A stretch of DNA of 64,000 bases from Cyanoderma ruficeps (GCA_008694505.1 VZDJ01000219.1:2210526-2274525), one strand, 5' to 3'. Shown: positions 13,461 through 26,990, counted from the first letter of the stretch. Made by a program: numbers and translations. The notes: generated by a model from the letters alone, not told the origin.

Positions 13461-13695
13461 CTATCATGGAATCCCAGCATGGTTTGGGCTGGAGGAGTCC
13501 TTAAAGCTCATCCCATTCCACCCCTGCCATGTGCAGGGACACCTTCCACTATCCCAGGGTGTTCCAAGCCCTGTCCAACCTGGCCTTGGACACTTCCAGG
13601 GATCCAGCGGCAGCCACAGCTCCTCTGGGCACCCTGTGCCAGGGCCTCCCCACCCTCACAGGAAGGAATTCCTTTCTAAAATCTAATCTAATTAA
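13461..13695 (-). mobile_element. CR1-type LINE, 5'-truncated 3' end
   Basis: Read on the minus strand, this is the last part of a chicken-repeat-1 (CR1) non-LTR retrotransposon. The C-terminal end of the reverse-transcriptase protein is followed by the short 3' untranslated region, ending in the ATTCCATGAT-type terminal motif without a poly(A) tail. CR1 copies spread by target-primed reverse transcription and are usually truncated at the 5' end, as here. CR1 is the dominant avian LINE, which supports a bird origin. No target-site duplication was evident. Confidence 0.9.
13549..13695 (-). pseudogene. CR1 reverse-transcriptase C-terminal remnant
   Basis: About 43 codons read without a break to a stop. 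The peptide contains RKEF, RPWHRVPR, SLEVSKARLD and ends WNTLG. This follows the pattern of the CR1 ORF2 C-terminus, where RKxFF, [19 protein letters not shown] and a final LD motif are usual. The open frame extends upstream into unrelated sequence, giving a spurious methionine. Everything N-terminal (endonuclease, polymerase palm) is missing, so it is a non-functional fragment. Confidence 0.8.
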
Positions 13696-15067
13696 AAATG
13701 GTGAACTGTATAAATCCTCATACTGCCACAATAGTTCTCCAATAGCTTCAATTTTTCCCCTTAATAATTTACATCATATATGTACATATATGTTAAAAAA
13801 AGGAAATTTTTACCTAGTCCAATGGCATAGGACTAGAAGAAGGAGAAGCTTGACTGGTCACACTGAACTCCAAACCTAACAGTAAAATTCCCACAGGAAT
13901 AAGTTGCATGACAAAGATTGGCCCCTAAAGCAGCGGTGCCAGTGTGGCTGTTACCAATGGTGCAAACCAATTCTGGCAGCATCAGGATTCTAAAATACAG
14001 CTGTATTGACATACTGCTTCTCCTAACATGACTGATTTTCCTTTTGTAACTTCTGTGTGATAGATTTTGAAAGAGTCACTCTGGTGATCAATAGCAATTT
14101 TTCACGGCATTTTCGCTATTTCAAACTTCCTTTTCCTTTACTGTTTTTACATTCAGTGCACCCAAAGGATTAATGTCAGTCTCCATTCAGAAATTGAGTT
14201 TAAGAAAACATATGCATTCACTTTCCATCTCTTCAAAAATCTCCCACAGTTGAATTCCATGGAGCTGTGAGACTGTTCTACCCTATCATGCTCAGGTGGA
14301 TGAGTATGAGCCCCTCATCAGTATAAATAAATGCACACAGGGAAGACAGAAGCAAAGGACAATTCTGTGGGGAGCAGACAGCAGCACTCTTGCTGACCTG
14401 TTTGGGTAGAAGAGGCTCTGGCAGTGTTTGTGTGGTAGCAGCGCTACCCAACAGCCGGTGCCTCTGGCCATGCCAGCCTTGTCCTGCCTCACTGCAGCTT
14501 TGCTTTTAGCTCTAATGATGACTTTGTTTAATAACCAAGTGCTGTTCTAAGTCTAATTGGTGTTACTGGTCCTCAGCTTTGTACAGTCACATGAAATAAC
14601 CACAATTTTTAAAGAAAATGTAATGATGAGTGATCAATCTGGGCAGAATTCCATATTTCTGACCCTACAGTGACGCTGCAGCACGGGTCTGACTGCATAG
14701 AGGGGGCACAGGGTGACATGGGAAACACCAGCACTGTGAAGGTGCCACGGGTGCAGGCCTGGGAGGGGCAGAAAGGCTTTTAAGGGCAAGGAAGAAAACA
14801 GTGAACAATCTGTGACACACAGGAGACACTGCCCAGACAGCAACCACAGATGTTACACAGAGCTGCAGATCTGTGGAGAAGGAGCAAGGCGCAAGAACAC
14901 ATCAGAAACTTCATGGGAGCCCCAAACATTCCTGAGGTGAGGCGGATGAAAACCCCCCAACAGCAGCATCATGCTTTTCCCAGGCAAAGAGAAAGATGTC
15001 CCCTTGCCATATCCCTCCTACAACAGGAATGGCTCACCAAAACCTCCCCCCCAGGCAGAAACCCACA
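13696..15067. other. Non-coding DNA between repeats
   Basis: Mostly unique sequence, AT-rich to about 14.2 kb and then more balanced. Apart from copy 2 of the 37-bp repeat, nothing was recognised. Frames at 14.29-14.84 kb on the minus strand are short and featureless. Confidence 0.5.
14262..14298 (+). repeat. 37-bp dispersed direct repeat, copy 2
   Basis: Second copy of the segment at 13368-13404, same orientation, about 89 percent identical, 894 bp downstream. A TATAAATAAA motif follows at about 14320, which could fit an LTR-like relic, but no LTR could be bounded. Confidence 0.55.
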
Positions 15068-15121
15068 GCCCTCAGACCCAGGGCAGCCCTCAGACCCAGG
15101 GCAGCCCTCAGACCCAGGGCA
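15068..15121. repeat. 18-bp tandem repeat, three identical copies
   Basis: The unit GCCCTCAGACCCAGGGCA occurs three times without change at 15068, 15086 and 15104. Eighteen is divisible by three, so frames stay open through it on both strands. The identical copies suggest recent expansion, making it a likely variable-number marker. Confidence 0.9.
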
Positions 15122-15239
15122 GTGGGAGTGCAGCATAAGGTGAGCAAGGAAGGGGTAAGTGCTCAGCAGTGTATGGAACAACTTTAAATTTATTACTTGT
15201 ATTACTTTTTGATTTATTGAGACTTTTTGTCTAACGGCT

Positions 15240-15333
15240 TTCTCCCCTTTCCTTTTCCTCCTTTTTCTGTAACAGCTGCATGTGGCCTAACAGTAATTTT
15301 TTTATTAGCCTGCTATGTTACATTAACAATAAA
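15240..15333 (+). promoter_or_regulatory. Splice-acceptor-like site followed by poly(A) signal
   Basis: A long pyrimidine tract (15240-15270) ends in AACAG at 15275, a strong-looking 3' splice site. An AATAAA hexamer follows at 15328-15333, with a T/GT-rich stretch about 15 bases later. Together they would make a short terminal exon of an unknown, probably non-coding transcript. There is no independent evidence of transcription, and such combinations can arise by chance. Confidence 0.25.
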
Positions 15334-18300
15334 TTCTTGACTTTACATCTGGTTGTCTTTCTTTTTTCCATAACTAAGTCTTGCTAACCTGGAGTTAAGG
15401 CTAGGTCTCCTGTTCCCCAGTGAAACCGTGAGCTGTAACAAAAAAGATGATCCAAATCATCTTGTGCTTCTGTGAGACAAGGAGACAAAAGCAGAATGTA
15501 TTCATTTAATTACTCATGTTCAAAATCCATATAGATTTTGTTTTGAAAGGCTAACTGTGATTAAAGAACAGAAGGGAAACATATGTCTAAAGAAGCACTG
15601 TTAAAAAAAATACTTCAGGAAAGTCTTTCATTGCATAAATTCCCCCTCTAAATTCAGGAACTATGTAGCTGGATATTTGTGCACAACCAACAGGAAAAAA
15701 TGCCTGAGTCACTCCAAATGAGTGCGAGCTGGCAGGTCTGCACAGCTCAGCACTGCCTCTCCTGCCAAGTGTCATGCTTCATACAGAAGACTCACGCATC
15801 AGGTGTCCATGTCACACTTTTATTTCACTCTGCATAAATCTCACGCAGAGAAATCTTGACAAGGTTTGTTTTATGCCAACACAGTACTCCATAAGCATTT
15901 CTCTGATAGGAACTGGAAAGACCAAGAGCTGGCAGCTGGATGGGTTTGGTGAAGTTTTGATTCCTGCATCAGAAGTTATCCAGCAAACTTGTGCCAGCCA
16001 CTGCTGGAGGCTGAGCACTGCCCCAGGAGCATGTGTGTGATGTCCTCAGAGCTTCCCCAGCCCCAGCAGGCACAGCCATGCTCTGCTGCACTAGCAAATC
16101 TAATACACAGTGACCTTGCTTATACTCCTGCTTTTAGGCTCTGGAGAAAACTTCTTTGTTTTTGTCAAATGAATGATATAATGAAACCTGTCATGTGGCA
16201 AACCACATTCAAACAGATTTGAGCGTGTCGCGTAACTAGTATTTTATGTTTTGTTCAGTTTAGTGGTTTAAGTTCACTCTTTTATACAACACTCACGTTT
16301 TGTTTAATTCTGTCTATATTTCATTCTATTTTGTCACATCTGATTAAGCTCTATTTGAAACTCTTACTTTGCATTAGCACACTGGCTCTGTTCCTATCTG
16401 TTTTGAGCTACGTGGATAAATCATGTGCTTGGAGCAGTGCCTCAGTAATCAAATTGTCTGCTGAGAGTGCAGTTCCATGCTGTAATTTCTGCTAGTGCTG
16501 AACCCAGTGTAAACAGATCCTGCCCTCCTCCTCTCACACCCACTCATCCCTGCCCGGCCTGCCAGCTCTCCCCCGCTCAGACACAACTGCAAACACAGGG
16601 GCTGAGCAGCTGACCATGGGGAACTGCTCCGGCCTGAACAAACCCCAAAACAAATGAACAAAAAAACCAAACAAAACGCCCCCTCCAAAAAATCCCCAAA
16701 CGAACCAAAGCCCAAACTGAGTGTCATTTGTGACCTGATGTGGAACCCCCACCTGTGCAATTTCACCTGCACGACTCCAGGAGCTGTCACGGGAGGCAGG
16801 AGGGAGAGGAGGGGTGGGAGGTCTTGCCCCAGCCTTGCTGGAATTGATCATGGTGCAGGTCTCTGCCGGCAGGGAAGGGAGGTGATGGGGTTCAACAGGC
16901 ACCTCAGAAGGGAAAGGTCATAAACCTTCCACAAAGAAGAGAATTTGCTCAAGATTTCTTCCTCTACAGAGACACAATTTTGAGCTCAGTTGCCTTTGTA
17001 TACTTTATTTGCCATGTATCAAGACATCCATCCTCTATTTTGCACTGTTTGAAGAAATAAAGGTATACACTCTGCAGGTTATGGAATCTTGGCACTATTC
17101 CCTGGCAATTTTGTGTTCTGTTGCCTTTTTTCCTCTATGCATTGTCCATGAAAATTACCCATTTATTTTTAAAATATCTTTCAGATATACAAGCCATATA
17201 GGGAAAGAAATCCATTCTAAGAATTACTGGAAGCTAACAACTCCACAGCCACCTAAGAGAGGGGTTCTTCCATTTATAAAATCCCTGCAGTACCTACTGA
17301 GTGATTCAGACCAGAGCTAAGCTGACATCTGCTTTGCAAGGCTCAGGGACCCTCTGCATTAGCCACCTCCAGGTCTTTTCCTTTCATGTGATACTGGTTC
17401 TCCCTCTGCTTTTGCTGCCACCCTTGATCCTCCCAGTGCTCTGATGCCACACACAATTTGGCTGCTGGCTTACTAAGAACACCTCCTCTACTGACATGTC
17501 CTCTGTGAGTGCTCCATTCACAGGAGGAGGTTTCATCCTGGGAGCAGCAGTTTCCAAAAAGAACAACGTTTATCAGGAAAAGAAAAATCACTGCTCCTTA
17601 TGGTATTTTATGAAAATTCCCTGGAAGAGTATATGGGGTACACAAGTTATGCATAGGATTCCTTGGAAACTTTGTTCTCCAACAGGCAGAACATTAAATC
17701 TGCCTGTGATAATTATCTCCTCCACCTGCACATTTATTTCCCTATCTTTTGGACTCACTCCTTTAAAATACTTTACAACACCCTTGATTCTTGGACCAGC
17801 TGAGGCACTGAACTCACTTTCCTGCTAAAATTGACATGAAATATCCCACACCTGAAACTTTACTGAACGAAACCATGGTGAGATAATTTATTAGAGAGGA
17901 ATACAACCTTCTACCTTAAGCATGATAATACATTTTCCCCTTCTAGTGACCATTTCTTGACTTCACTGCCAGCAACCATTCTATTCCATATGACACTGGA
18001 AAGCTGGAAGAAGAATCACTGATACGTTACTGTACTTATGTTTACCATGTGTGGCAAAACGTTCTTAGATAACACCTCTATTTGTCTGTGACACAGCAGG
18101 GAGTAAATGAAAATGTTTATTCTGACCCCTCAGCAGAAAGAACTCCCTTAATCCACTCACTGATGAGATAACACTGTAGGATTACAGTAATCAACTTGCA
18201 GTATGTCTTCTATTAGAGCACTAAAGATAGAGAATTTCATATTCACTGGGAAATGATTCTTCACTTACATAACAGTGACAGGCTTTTGCCCTTTGAGATC

Positions 18301-18939
18301 ATATTTTTCACCCCATGCTGAGCCCTCAAACGGCTTCTGTATCAAATGGCTAATATTAGGCTAAATACTACAATTCTAAAAGCCTGTAACTAAAAGAAAA
18401 ATTGTTTGCAATGCCCACTATTGATTTAAGTAATGGAATGATAAAGACACAGATGTTAACTTACATACTTAAGCTTCTAAGCATCCTCATAGGGGTAGAG
18501 TCACAATGTACTGCTTGTGAGGGGCTCTTATTAAAATGTAGATACAAATCTCAATCACTTCCTGCCCTAAGAAATTTTAAAACTGCGAATATTGTAGGGA
18601 AAGAGATTGCTCCCCAGATTCCACCACAGTTCCCCATGACCACTGCCTAATGTCATGCAGGAGTTTTCCATCTGCCACGGAATTACTGAGTTTTGTCAAA
18701 ATTCAAATAACGAAACGTGGGGAGGAAGGGAGGGAGGATGAGAAAACTCAGATAATTCATTCAAACCAGAATTTTTTCCATACGCTTTTCTAAAGGAAAT
18801 TCTAAGTGTCAAAAAATACATATCTTGTGCTCATTATTAAATGCTAAATACCACAGTGTTTTGAGCTGCCTTGTGGCCATTGTAAAGAAAACAGGTGTTC
18901 TGATAGATTATAAAGTGTGAGTCAGAGGATGTGCAGAAC
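15334..18939. other. Non-coding DNA with a GC-rich patch
   Basis: Mainly AT-rich. A GC-rich, partly low-complexity patch at 16.52-16.92 kb includes an A/C-rich simple stretch at about 16638-16700. Overlapping open frames there exist on both strands and look compositional. No known repeat or exon was recognised elsewhere. Confidence 0.5.
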
Positions 18940-19099
18940 AGAATTTTAATGAGGCTGCGAGCACACAAGTCTGACTAGCCTTTTGAACATGATGCTAAAA
19001 CACTGAAAGTAGTCTTAAAAGAGACAAAAAGCAGGAACACAACTAAAAAAATCCTCATTAATGTACAGCAAGCGAATGTGGTGCGGGAAGCCATTAAGT

Positions 19100-19480
19100 C
19101 AGGCTTTGTAAGGCACGGGTGACCTCGAGGTCCGCGGGAGAGGCTCCGGACAAGCCCTCGGGGTGGGGCTGGCTGGTTCAAAGGGGCATTCATCATCCTC
19201 GCCTTTGCTCCGTCCGACTCCTGCTGCTGGAACATGCAAATTTCTTAATGATGTGCTCGGCTGTGCGAAGGGCCAGCCTGACGCTGTTACAGTAAATACA
19301 GCAGAAAAAATCTCCACCGAGCACCTCGTCCAGCCCCCCGTCTCCATCTCCTCCGGTGTGAGCAGCAGATGGCTCAGAGCCTCTGTGTGGGCTTGCTGAC
19401 GTGTGCTCAGAGACCTTCCCAAAAGAGGAGCTAAAAACATCCTTGTCACAGCAGAGAAGCACCCAAATCACCCCGATCAC
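19100..19480. promoter_or_regulatory. CpG-rich island in AT-rich surroundings
   Basis: This stretch has many more CpG dinucleotides than its neighbours, with GC-rich segments around CCTCGAGG (19123-19130) and the CCGTCTCC region near 19340. It also contains a consensus octamer ATGCAAAT (19234-19241), a POU-factor site. Overlapping minus-strand frames of 86, 106 and 116 codons and a plus-strand frame of 78 codons run through it, but none has a recognisable domain. It could be an orphan CpG island, a distal enhancer or an unrecognised exon. Confidence 0.35.
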
Positions 19481-21660
19481 GGCACTCACACAGAGCCTCT
19501 CCAACAGCCTCAAAAGATAATAAGCAAAGACATTGTGTGATCGGTATTTAGGAATAAAGTAATTTTGGAAAAAAAAAAAAGAAAAGAAAATAATTCTTGC
19601 AAGCCCCGTATCTCAGAGTTTTCTCTGACCGATAACAAAATTGCTGGGTTAAAATGAAACCCGGGCATTACTAAAAGGAGAACATCTGGGGGTATGGGGG
19701 GGAATGAAAAGGAGTGAAAGTGGTCTCCCAAACTGACACCACACCAATTGCTCTTCAGTTTTCCTCACATGATTAAACCAAAGCGGAGGGTGAGAAAAAA
19801 AAAATCAACCCCACATCTCTATACCTGCTATAAATGAACACTTGCACATATCCCTGGTTTCGTGACAGCGTTTGTTTTGATATCTGTGAGCTTCAAGTCA
19901 AGCCTGAATGTAAATACAGGAGCGCATCTTCAGTAGGAGGACTGCATCAGATACAAACCCATGTGCAAAATATGCAGAAATAATATTTTGGGAAAAAAAG
20001 TATGACATTAGCTTTATATGAATTAACTATCTCAGTGTAATTCCATTAGACTGTTAACGATTCCCACATTTTATTAAGGCTATTCTCTTCCTGTCAAGCA
20101 CATGCTATCAGGAGCAGCACTGTGTTCTGCAGCTCTCTGGTCCATGCTTTGTGAAGCACACAAGTTGTTAAGCACATGCATTTTTCACCTCCCACACACT
20201 TTTGGACATATGCTGTTTACTTTTTAAACTCCAAAAAGTGAGCATAGAGAATTACTTCTACACAGAGGATTTCTTTAGCTCAGCCTTAGAAGCAACATCC
20301 ACTTGGGTTTCTGGCATTGGAGGCTGATGAGAAATGCCAGGGCATTAACAAAGGGAAGGAGCTGTTCCTTTCTGCAAGGACTACCTTGAAAAGATCAGGT
20401 ATAGGAATGAGAACAACAAGCAAAGCATCAGTCCCCCTTCATAAAGTCCATTGTAGGACCAATAGGGAACATCTGACAATACCAGATGCATGGTTTCTAA
20501 CACAGAGTGAGGATCTACAGTCTTGAATAAAAATGCAGAACAGTCTGATCAGCTGGGCTCTACTAGTTTTCAGTAAAGAGGGACAAGGTTTTACTTATTT
20601 TCCTGAAGAAGAGAAGGCAAAATGGCCCAACAATGAGGGAACTCCAGAAAAATGTGTGAAAGGCCAGGTGAGAATGTCCAGGAAGTCTGAATGAGAGACA
20701 TCCTTGGGAAAGCCACACTGACAGTGGTACTGGCTTGGCTGGCTGGGACTTTCAAGGGACCTAGGAAGTATAAAAATCCAGAATGCCAGGTTTGAAACAC
20801 AAAATGTCAGAAGTTTCTCATACAGAAAATGTAGTCACACTATTTGTGGGGGAAACTGTGATCTTCTGATGCTCATGTGGACATGTGAATACGTAAAAGA
20901 ATGTGTGTGTGTGATATATTTGTATGTACGTGGGAATATAAATCCTGTGGATATATAAATGAAAGCATCAGCTTCAACACAAAATATTCCCCAGCAGGGG
21001 TAAACCTGGAGTGCATTTCTCAAGAGCAGAACTCATAAGCATAGGACAGGTGCCTACGAAATACCCCTAGGAGTGCTTGAATCCTTTCATCAAGCCTTTA
21101 GCCTTGATACTGTATAGTTCATGCTATTTTCTGTAAGAGTTTTTTGATTCTGTATTTATTTTGGATGGATTTACACATTTTTAGAACTATGTCAAATTAA
21201 ATTTCTCCATATTTAGATAAGCTTATAAAAGCTTTCCTGTGCATTTTTACTTTTCTCCCTGCTATTATAACTTTAAAAGTTAGATGGAACTTGGCAAAGG
21301 CTAATTAAGAAAATCAGGAAGTTCAAAAATTGTATTAAAAGGAGGGAACAAGCAATTGAAAGAGAAAGCATGTTGAAATTCCAGTTTGCATTCCCTACAA
21401 CCAGAGAAAGGATCTAAACTAAAATGTGTGCACCAACGCCCCAGTAAGTACAAATATAATGGAACTACCCTGACTTAGAGTGAAGTACCAGCCCACACAG
21501 AAAATGCCTCTATTATTATCGCTTAAAGCATACATGTAGGTGGTGGGAAAGGTGACTAGAGTTTCATTTTCCTTGGCCATACACTCTGGTCTTTCTTTAG
21601 AAGAAAAATACCCACAACCATAAGGAACTGGAAAAACCAGAGTACATCGGGATGAATGCC
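19481..21660. other. Non-coding DNA, nothing recognised
   Basis: AT-rich sequence with an A-run at about 19570-19580 and a short GT-rich run at about 20903-20912. No gene or interspersed repeat could be supported. Confidence 0.5.
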
Positions 21661-22340
21661 TCTAAATTATTCCACACACCCACCTCTCCCAATCACAATC
21701 ACAATAATTAATGATGCAGAAAACCTGTGACCTGCACACACTTTCTGCGCTAAAAGTACGGTTTGTATGACTTATTTGCGAAGCTCGTGAACAATACAAC
21801 ACAGGCAGTGGGTACATCTGTATCACAAGCATTCAATCTATAACCTGCAGAGCACCTTCAGCTAATTATTTAGCGCTCCTGATTTCCCCTTTCAGTGAAC
21901 TGAAGATCACTGGTGCCAAGGATATTCATTCAGCCATGAACACGAGATCATCTCCAAGCACTTTCAGATTTTTTCTCTTATTAAGCTTTTTTAATGTATA
22001 ATTAGGGATTTCTATACCAAGTGGATACTTGTACAGCTCTTTACAACCTAGTGCAAAACATATGTTTTAAAAAGATATTAAAAGATACCTTGAATCGGTA
22101 TTTTGGTTTTTGTATGGATATTCCTGCAGACACTGGACATTTTCAAGGCGTGTATTTACACACACTCAGCCAGAAAACATGAGCCATTAGAACTGTATCT
22201 TATTTTGATGAAAATAAAAGAAGTTTCAAAGATACCTTTCTAACATGGGCTGTATTTTTACTGGGATTTGTATTTCAGCGTATAAAAACCGAATTAAAAA
22301 CATTGATATTTTACAAGCTTGCTTTAGTTGGATAAATATC
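21661..22340. promoter_or_regulatory. Possible regulatory block with three TAATTA cores
   Basis: TAATTA occurs at 21715-21720, 21863-21868 and 21999-22004, in repeat-free sequence that also has scattered CpG sites. This resembles a homeodomain-responsive conserved element. The motif is common by chance in AT-rich DNA, so the call rests mainly on clustering and texture and stays tentative. Confidence 0.27.
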
Positions 22341-25300
22341 CCTGCTTCTAAACCTGTTTCGCCTACCTGCCTGTTCCCTCAAAATCTCTATTAGTATAAT
22401 CCAGCTGAAGTGTTAAGAACAGATATTACCGTTTCAATTATCAACAGATGGCTTTCATGCATACTTTTTTTTCCAGTCTTGCAATCAAACGAAACCTGCT
22501 CCAACAACAACTTCTTCCAAGTTTCTGTTCTTCAGAGTCAAGGTGAAGTAAAGGAAAGGAAGCTCTTTCCCAGCTTAATGGAAAATGTGTTGAATATGTT
22601 CTTACTGACTTCAGCAACAGAAGTTTCCAGGAGTGAAGCCTGGGCTCAGTGCATGTAAACACTGAAGTTTTTGTGTTAGTTTGGTGTAGGTACCGTTTAA
22701 GTTACATTTTAAAATAGCTCTATTGTAAATGTTGCATATTTATCGCTTGCCTACAGAGAGTAGGTAGGAGCTTGACAGTGTTGCCAAAGAAATGTCAGTA
22801 AATGAAAAGCAAGTGCCCAAATTTTCAGTTGGAGAACAATAAACCTTCTAATTATTGCACAGAAGTTACAGCCTTTGTGTAGTAAACACCAAATAATCAG
22901 GAACTGAATGTTAACCCATTAGGTTAGGAAACAAAATTTTTGAAATATTTAAATGACAATAGTAGTGCAGTGGCCCTTTAAAATTAAAATGCACGAGGTT
23001 TAATAGTTTACACCCTACCAATTCCCCAATTAAGTCCAGAATGCTCAGGTCTTCAAGGAAATAATCTTAACATCTTGCATAGCACACAAAAGAAAAAACA
23101 GTGCAAAAAAGGGCCATATACATTTTTCTTTTCTTTTATTTTAAAGTTGATTGCTTGGCAATACCAGTGAAGGAGCATGTTTATAAATCAATTCCTTCAA
23201 AGACTTAATCCAGGCAACTAACTAACAAGAAATGTTTAATTGTCTCAAGGGGATCTTTGGCTTTTCTTCCCTTGTTCCCTGTAATAGAGCTGAAAATGGC
23301 ACAAACACATCTACCTAAACAAAAATTTATCAGATGCTGACCTTGTAAAAACCAGTACGTCCCAGGCCAGAGAGAGGAATTTACAATTGATATCAGAACT
23401 GTGTTGTCTTTCGTTCATCCACACAAAATAACTGTGCTGTGTCTCACAGGTCCAGGTGGGAGCTGAACAGCTCAGCTGTGAAACAGCGACTCCATAAATG
23501 TCTCCTTGGGCAAGAGGGAGGCCCAGCACAGCCTCACCTGGCCATGCAGAGCATTTTGTGTGGCTTTCAGTGACTTGGGAAAAGAGGTAGAGGTAACAGA
23601 TTGACACTGGTGTGAGAATTACAACAGACTAGCAAACATACCAAGTTCCCTGTTCCAGTTACTACTGCACTAAATGGTTCACCAAATTTTGCCCTTAAAT
23701 AAAGGAAAACATACAACAAGATGTAAAAAAACACCCCTCTCATTTTGTGCAGATATTACATTCACAGGAACAAATAGCATCCAGAGGATTTCCATATTTG
23801 AAGTGCAGCCAAAACGGTGCAGTAGGAAACAGCTGTAACACAGCCTGGTGGATGTATTCATTTTTTGTTTTCTGAGCATCATTCCAGTGGCACAAATGAT
23901 ATTTCCCACATGCCCTCAGTCTGCAAAAATGATGATGAAAGCTTCATAAATTACTGATGCATTGCTTAGACATACTTTATAAAATTAATAAATTCTTCAT
24001 GAAGCAATGGAATAATGTGAAAGCTTCCAATAGAGATTGTATGTAGGTCTTCCTTGGGTAGTTGCTATAAAGAAAAGGCCCTTTAGAACGGAGATTAAGA
24101 TGAACCAGCTTCATGATTAGATAGAGCACTCACACACATGGCAACAAAATCAGAGCAACTTCATTATTTTCTAGCACTCTAAACAAGAAGTGTGCACAAA
24201 AGACTCATAAAAGTTACACAGCAAGAATGTAAAGAAAGAGATTTGACAGTGCACTGGGTGAAGATAGGACCTGGCTGTGACTGCAGGTGAACAGCAGCAC
24301 AGACAGCTGTGTGCAGCCAACACCAAACTAAACCAGGCCTCTCTACCTGCTTCCCTCTCTCCTGGAAAACTGTCAGTTGAGACAGTAACTGACTTTACAG
24401 CACATTAATTACTGCATGTTGTGCATTTAGCAACAACTTCAAGTTCTCACTCGGGTTACTGAAGCCCCACAAGGCCTGTAAAGCCTGTACTAATGTGCTC
24501 TACTCCCATTGAAGGGACAATTTCTCAGCCCTAGAAAACTGAGAAAAGGATCACAGGAGAACAAACTCTGAGAGATACATATTAAATAAGTATTAAAACA
24601 CTTTCAAATTACTTAAAGAAGGATGAGCTCTGCCTTCTTTCAGTAGAAGGCAGGATTTCAGAGGTTCATATTGTCTTTTTTCCTCCTAAGTGTCAGATGT
24701 TTCACAGCTGAATATGCAGGACAAACCTAAAGTTGCTGCTCAGCTAATCCTGCATGGCTCACACACACACAGACTGAAAACAGCACAGCTCTTGCACAGC
24801 GGGTTCAGAAACCATACGCAGGTCACACCCCAACCTTTTCTTCTGCAAGAGGCAAGGGGGCAGCTGCCAAGGTAACTCTATCCCAGTGGCCATGAAGCAC
24901 TTCAGGAAGGCTGGTGCTCCTCAGAGTCAGCACTGGGCAGTGCCACCCCACAGGACACAGGCTGGGCACTCACAGGGACGTGTGCAGGAGAATCCTTCAG
25001 GACCAGTGAGTGATGGACCCACGGAGCGCCCTGAGCAGCACGGTGTGTGCTGAGCCTGCAGTGTGCACAGGGCCTGGGGAGTTGTTTGAATCAAATGTAT
25101 GGCTAATGGCTGGGCTGGACTGGGGGCCTGATGATGAGAGCAGCTGGCAACCCTCCTGCAAAGGAGACTCGTATGTGACTGCCCTGGGTGGGCGCAGCAG
25201 GCTGGCTGAGGAATGCAAATGCTCTCAGGGTAAGGGCCTCTGTTGCAGGTCACAGCCCTGCCCTTTCTGCTTGCTCACATTAGCGTCAGTCAGAAAACCT

Positions 25301-25886
25301 TAACACCCAAACACAAACGTGGTGCTTTGTTTCCAAAAGTATCATCATGCACTCAGGGCCATCACTCCTACTGCAGCTGCCTCATAGCCCTGACAGCCTC
25401 CATTATTGTATTTAGCTGCAATTATTGCCATCGTTCCTGCAATGCCATAAACAGGCCCAACACCTAAAATGTTAGTTTATTTCTCAGGTTTCTTGGATGT
25501 ACAATTGGAATATTGAGCTGTTTACGGTTACTAGATGCTATAAATTCTGTTGTCATTTCTAGGAATCATTTCTTTTAAATACATATCCAAATGTACCTTA
25601 AAATAAACAAATCCATATAGGAGAATTTAATTCCTTAAAATATGCAGTGAGTAACAGAGACTGTTTAGAATATGAGGAAGATCATCTTTGCAAACCCATC
25701 CATAAGCTCAGGATAAATGCATATTTTAAAAGACTACTTAAATGGATACACTTTAAATTATGGGATTGAGGAATGAATCTATTGAGGAGGCTGAGATGTT
25801 AATGATTAGAAGAAAAATAAATGAAGTTGTTTGAAAGTTTACAGACTGGAAAGAAGCAATAAAATGCAACACTTTTCATAAATGAC
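22341..25886. other. Non-coding DNA with a GC-rich segment
   Basis: Mostly AT-rich unique sequence. From about 24.88 to 25.29 kb the composition turns GC-rich, giving overlapping frames up to 108 codons on both strands, none with a domain. A short CA run lies at about 24761. No repeat family was identified. Confidence 0.5.
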
Positions 25887-26465
25887 TGTGCTAGTTTTGG
25901 CTGGTGTAGAGCTCATTTTCTGTAAGTATGGCATGGGCTGTGTTTTGGACTGTGCTGGAAATGGTTTGCTAACACAGGAATGTTTTCCTTATCGCTGAGC
26001 AGGGCTCACACAGAGCCAAGGCCTTTCCTGCTCCTCAGCCCAGGCAGCAATGAGGAGCCTGGGGGTGCCCATGGGGCTGGGAGGGGACACAGCTGGGACA
26101 CCGACCCTGAGTGACCACAGGGGTGCCCCGGACTGGAGGGAATCATGCTCAGTGTATAAACCTTTCCCAAAGAAGGAAGTGGGGAGGTTAACAGTGTTTG
26201 TCTTCCCAAGGCACCAATGTGCTGTGGGGCTCTGCTGTTCCTCTGCTGGGGAAGAGATGAATTAATTCTTTGCCTGCCCATAGGAACAGGTGAATGGATT
26301 CCTTGTTTTGCTTTGCTCTCACGCAGGTTTTGCTTTTGCTATGAAACTGTTTTTATCTCAAACCACAAGTTCTCTCTCTTTTACCTTTCCCATCCTCTCC
26401 CCAATCCCACCAGTGTGTAGGGAGCCGTGTGAGGTGCAGTTTTTAATTGGGAATAAACTATGACA
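25887..26465 (+). mobile_element. ERVL-type endogenous retrovirus LTR (5' LTR position)
   Basis: The 579-bp segment begins TGTGCTAGTTTTGGCTGG and ends CTATGACA, giving the TG...CA boundaries of an LTR. Its order matches the common avian ERVL LTR: the opening motif, a TATA box near 26155, a stretch typical of the R/U5 region with GAATGGATTCCTTG at about 26292, and a CCCATC/CCACC-rich end. A primer-binding-site-like sequence follows immediately, so this occupies the 5' LTR position. The family assignment comes from recollection of its sequence pattern, not a database search. Confidence 0.85.
26155..26160 (+). promoter_or_regulatory. LTR TATA box
   Basis: TATAAA occurs inside the LTR just after the CATGCTCAG motif, where related avian LTRs have their core promoter. 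It would have driven transcription of the provirus. Activity today is unknown. Confidence 0.55.
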
Positions 26466-26990
26466 GTCGTTTTTGCTGCCCAACGTGGTGCTCAAAGGAT
26501 TTGAGATAATGACAGATTTGACTGGAATGAGGCAGGTGGAATTTATAACTGTCACTGCAGCCTGGCTGTTAATCAGCAGCCTCCCGTGCTTGCCATGGGG
26601 CTCTCTTGCCTGGCTGTGAGAGTCCAGTGCTTATCAGCTGTGTTTTGCTCTCACTGCTGTGCCCTGCTCTTATCACCTCACTGCTGTGCCTGGGAACGTT
26701 TTGATAACAGCGGTGGCCACACACCTGGGCTGCAGGTGGCCAGGGCACTGCCGGCTGTGTCTGTGCTGGCCAGGCTGGAACTCCCCTGTGAAACCCTGGC
26801 CAAGGGGCTGTGACCAGCTGGGAGTGGGGCACCCTCACGTGCCTGTGCCCACAGCCAAGCCCAGAGCAGAGCAGGCACATCTCAGAGGATCCCTGGCTGT
26901 GTCTGTGCAGCAGCAGCTCCATCCCTGAAGGCGCTGTGGCCCATGGGTAAGGCCACACTGGAGAAGATGCACCTCAATGATAGGTAAGTC
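26466..26990 (+). mobile_element. ERVL internal leader with primer-binding site, no gag-pol
   Basis: Directly after the LTR, TGCTGCCCAACGTGGTGCTC (26474-26493) looks like a tRNA primer-binding site, with an apparent change from the usual TGGTGCCC-type start. The next roughly 490 bp have the GC-rich composition of the 5' untranslated leader of avian ERVL elements, ending near a GGTAAGT motif at about 26982. After that the DNA becomes AT-rich and I recognise no gag, protease, polymerase or 3' LTR. The provirus is thus truncated on its 3' side. Open frames here are short. Confidence 0.65.
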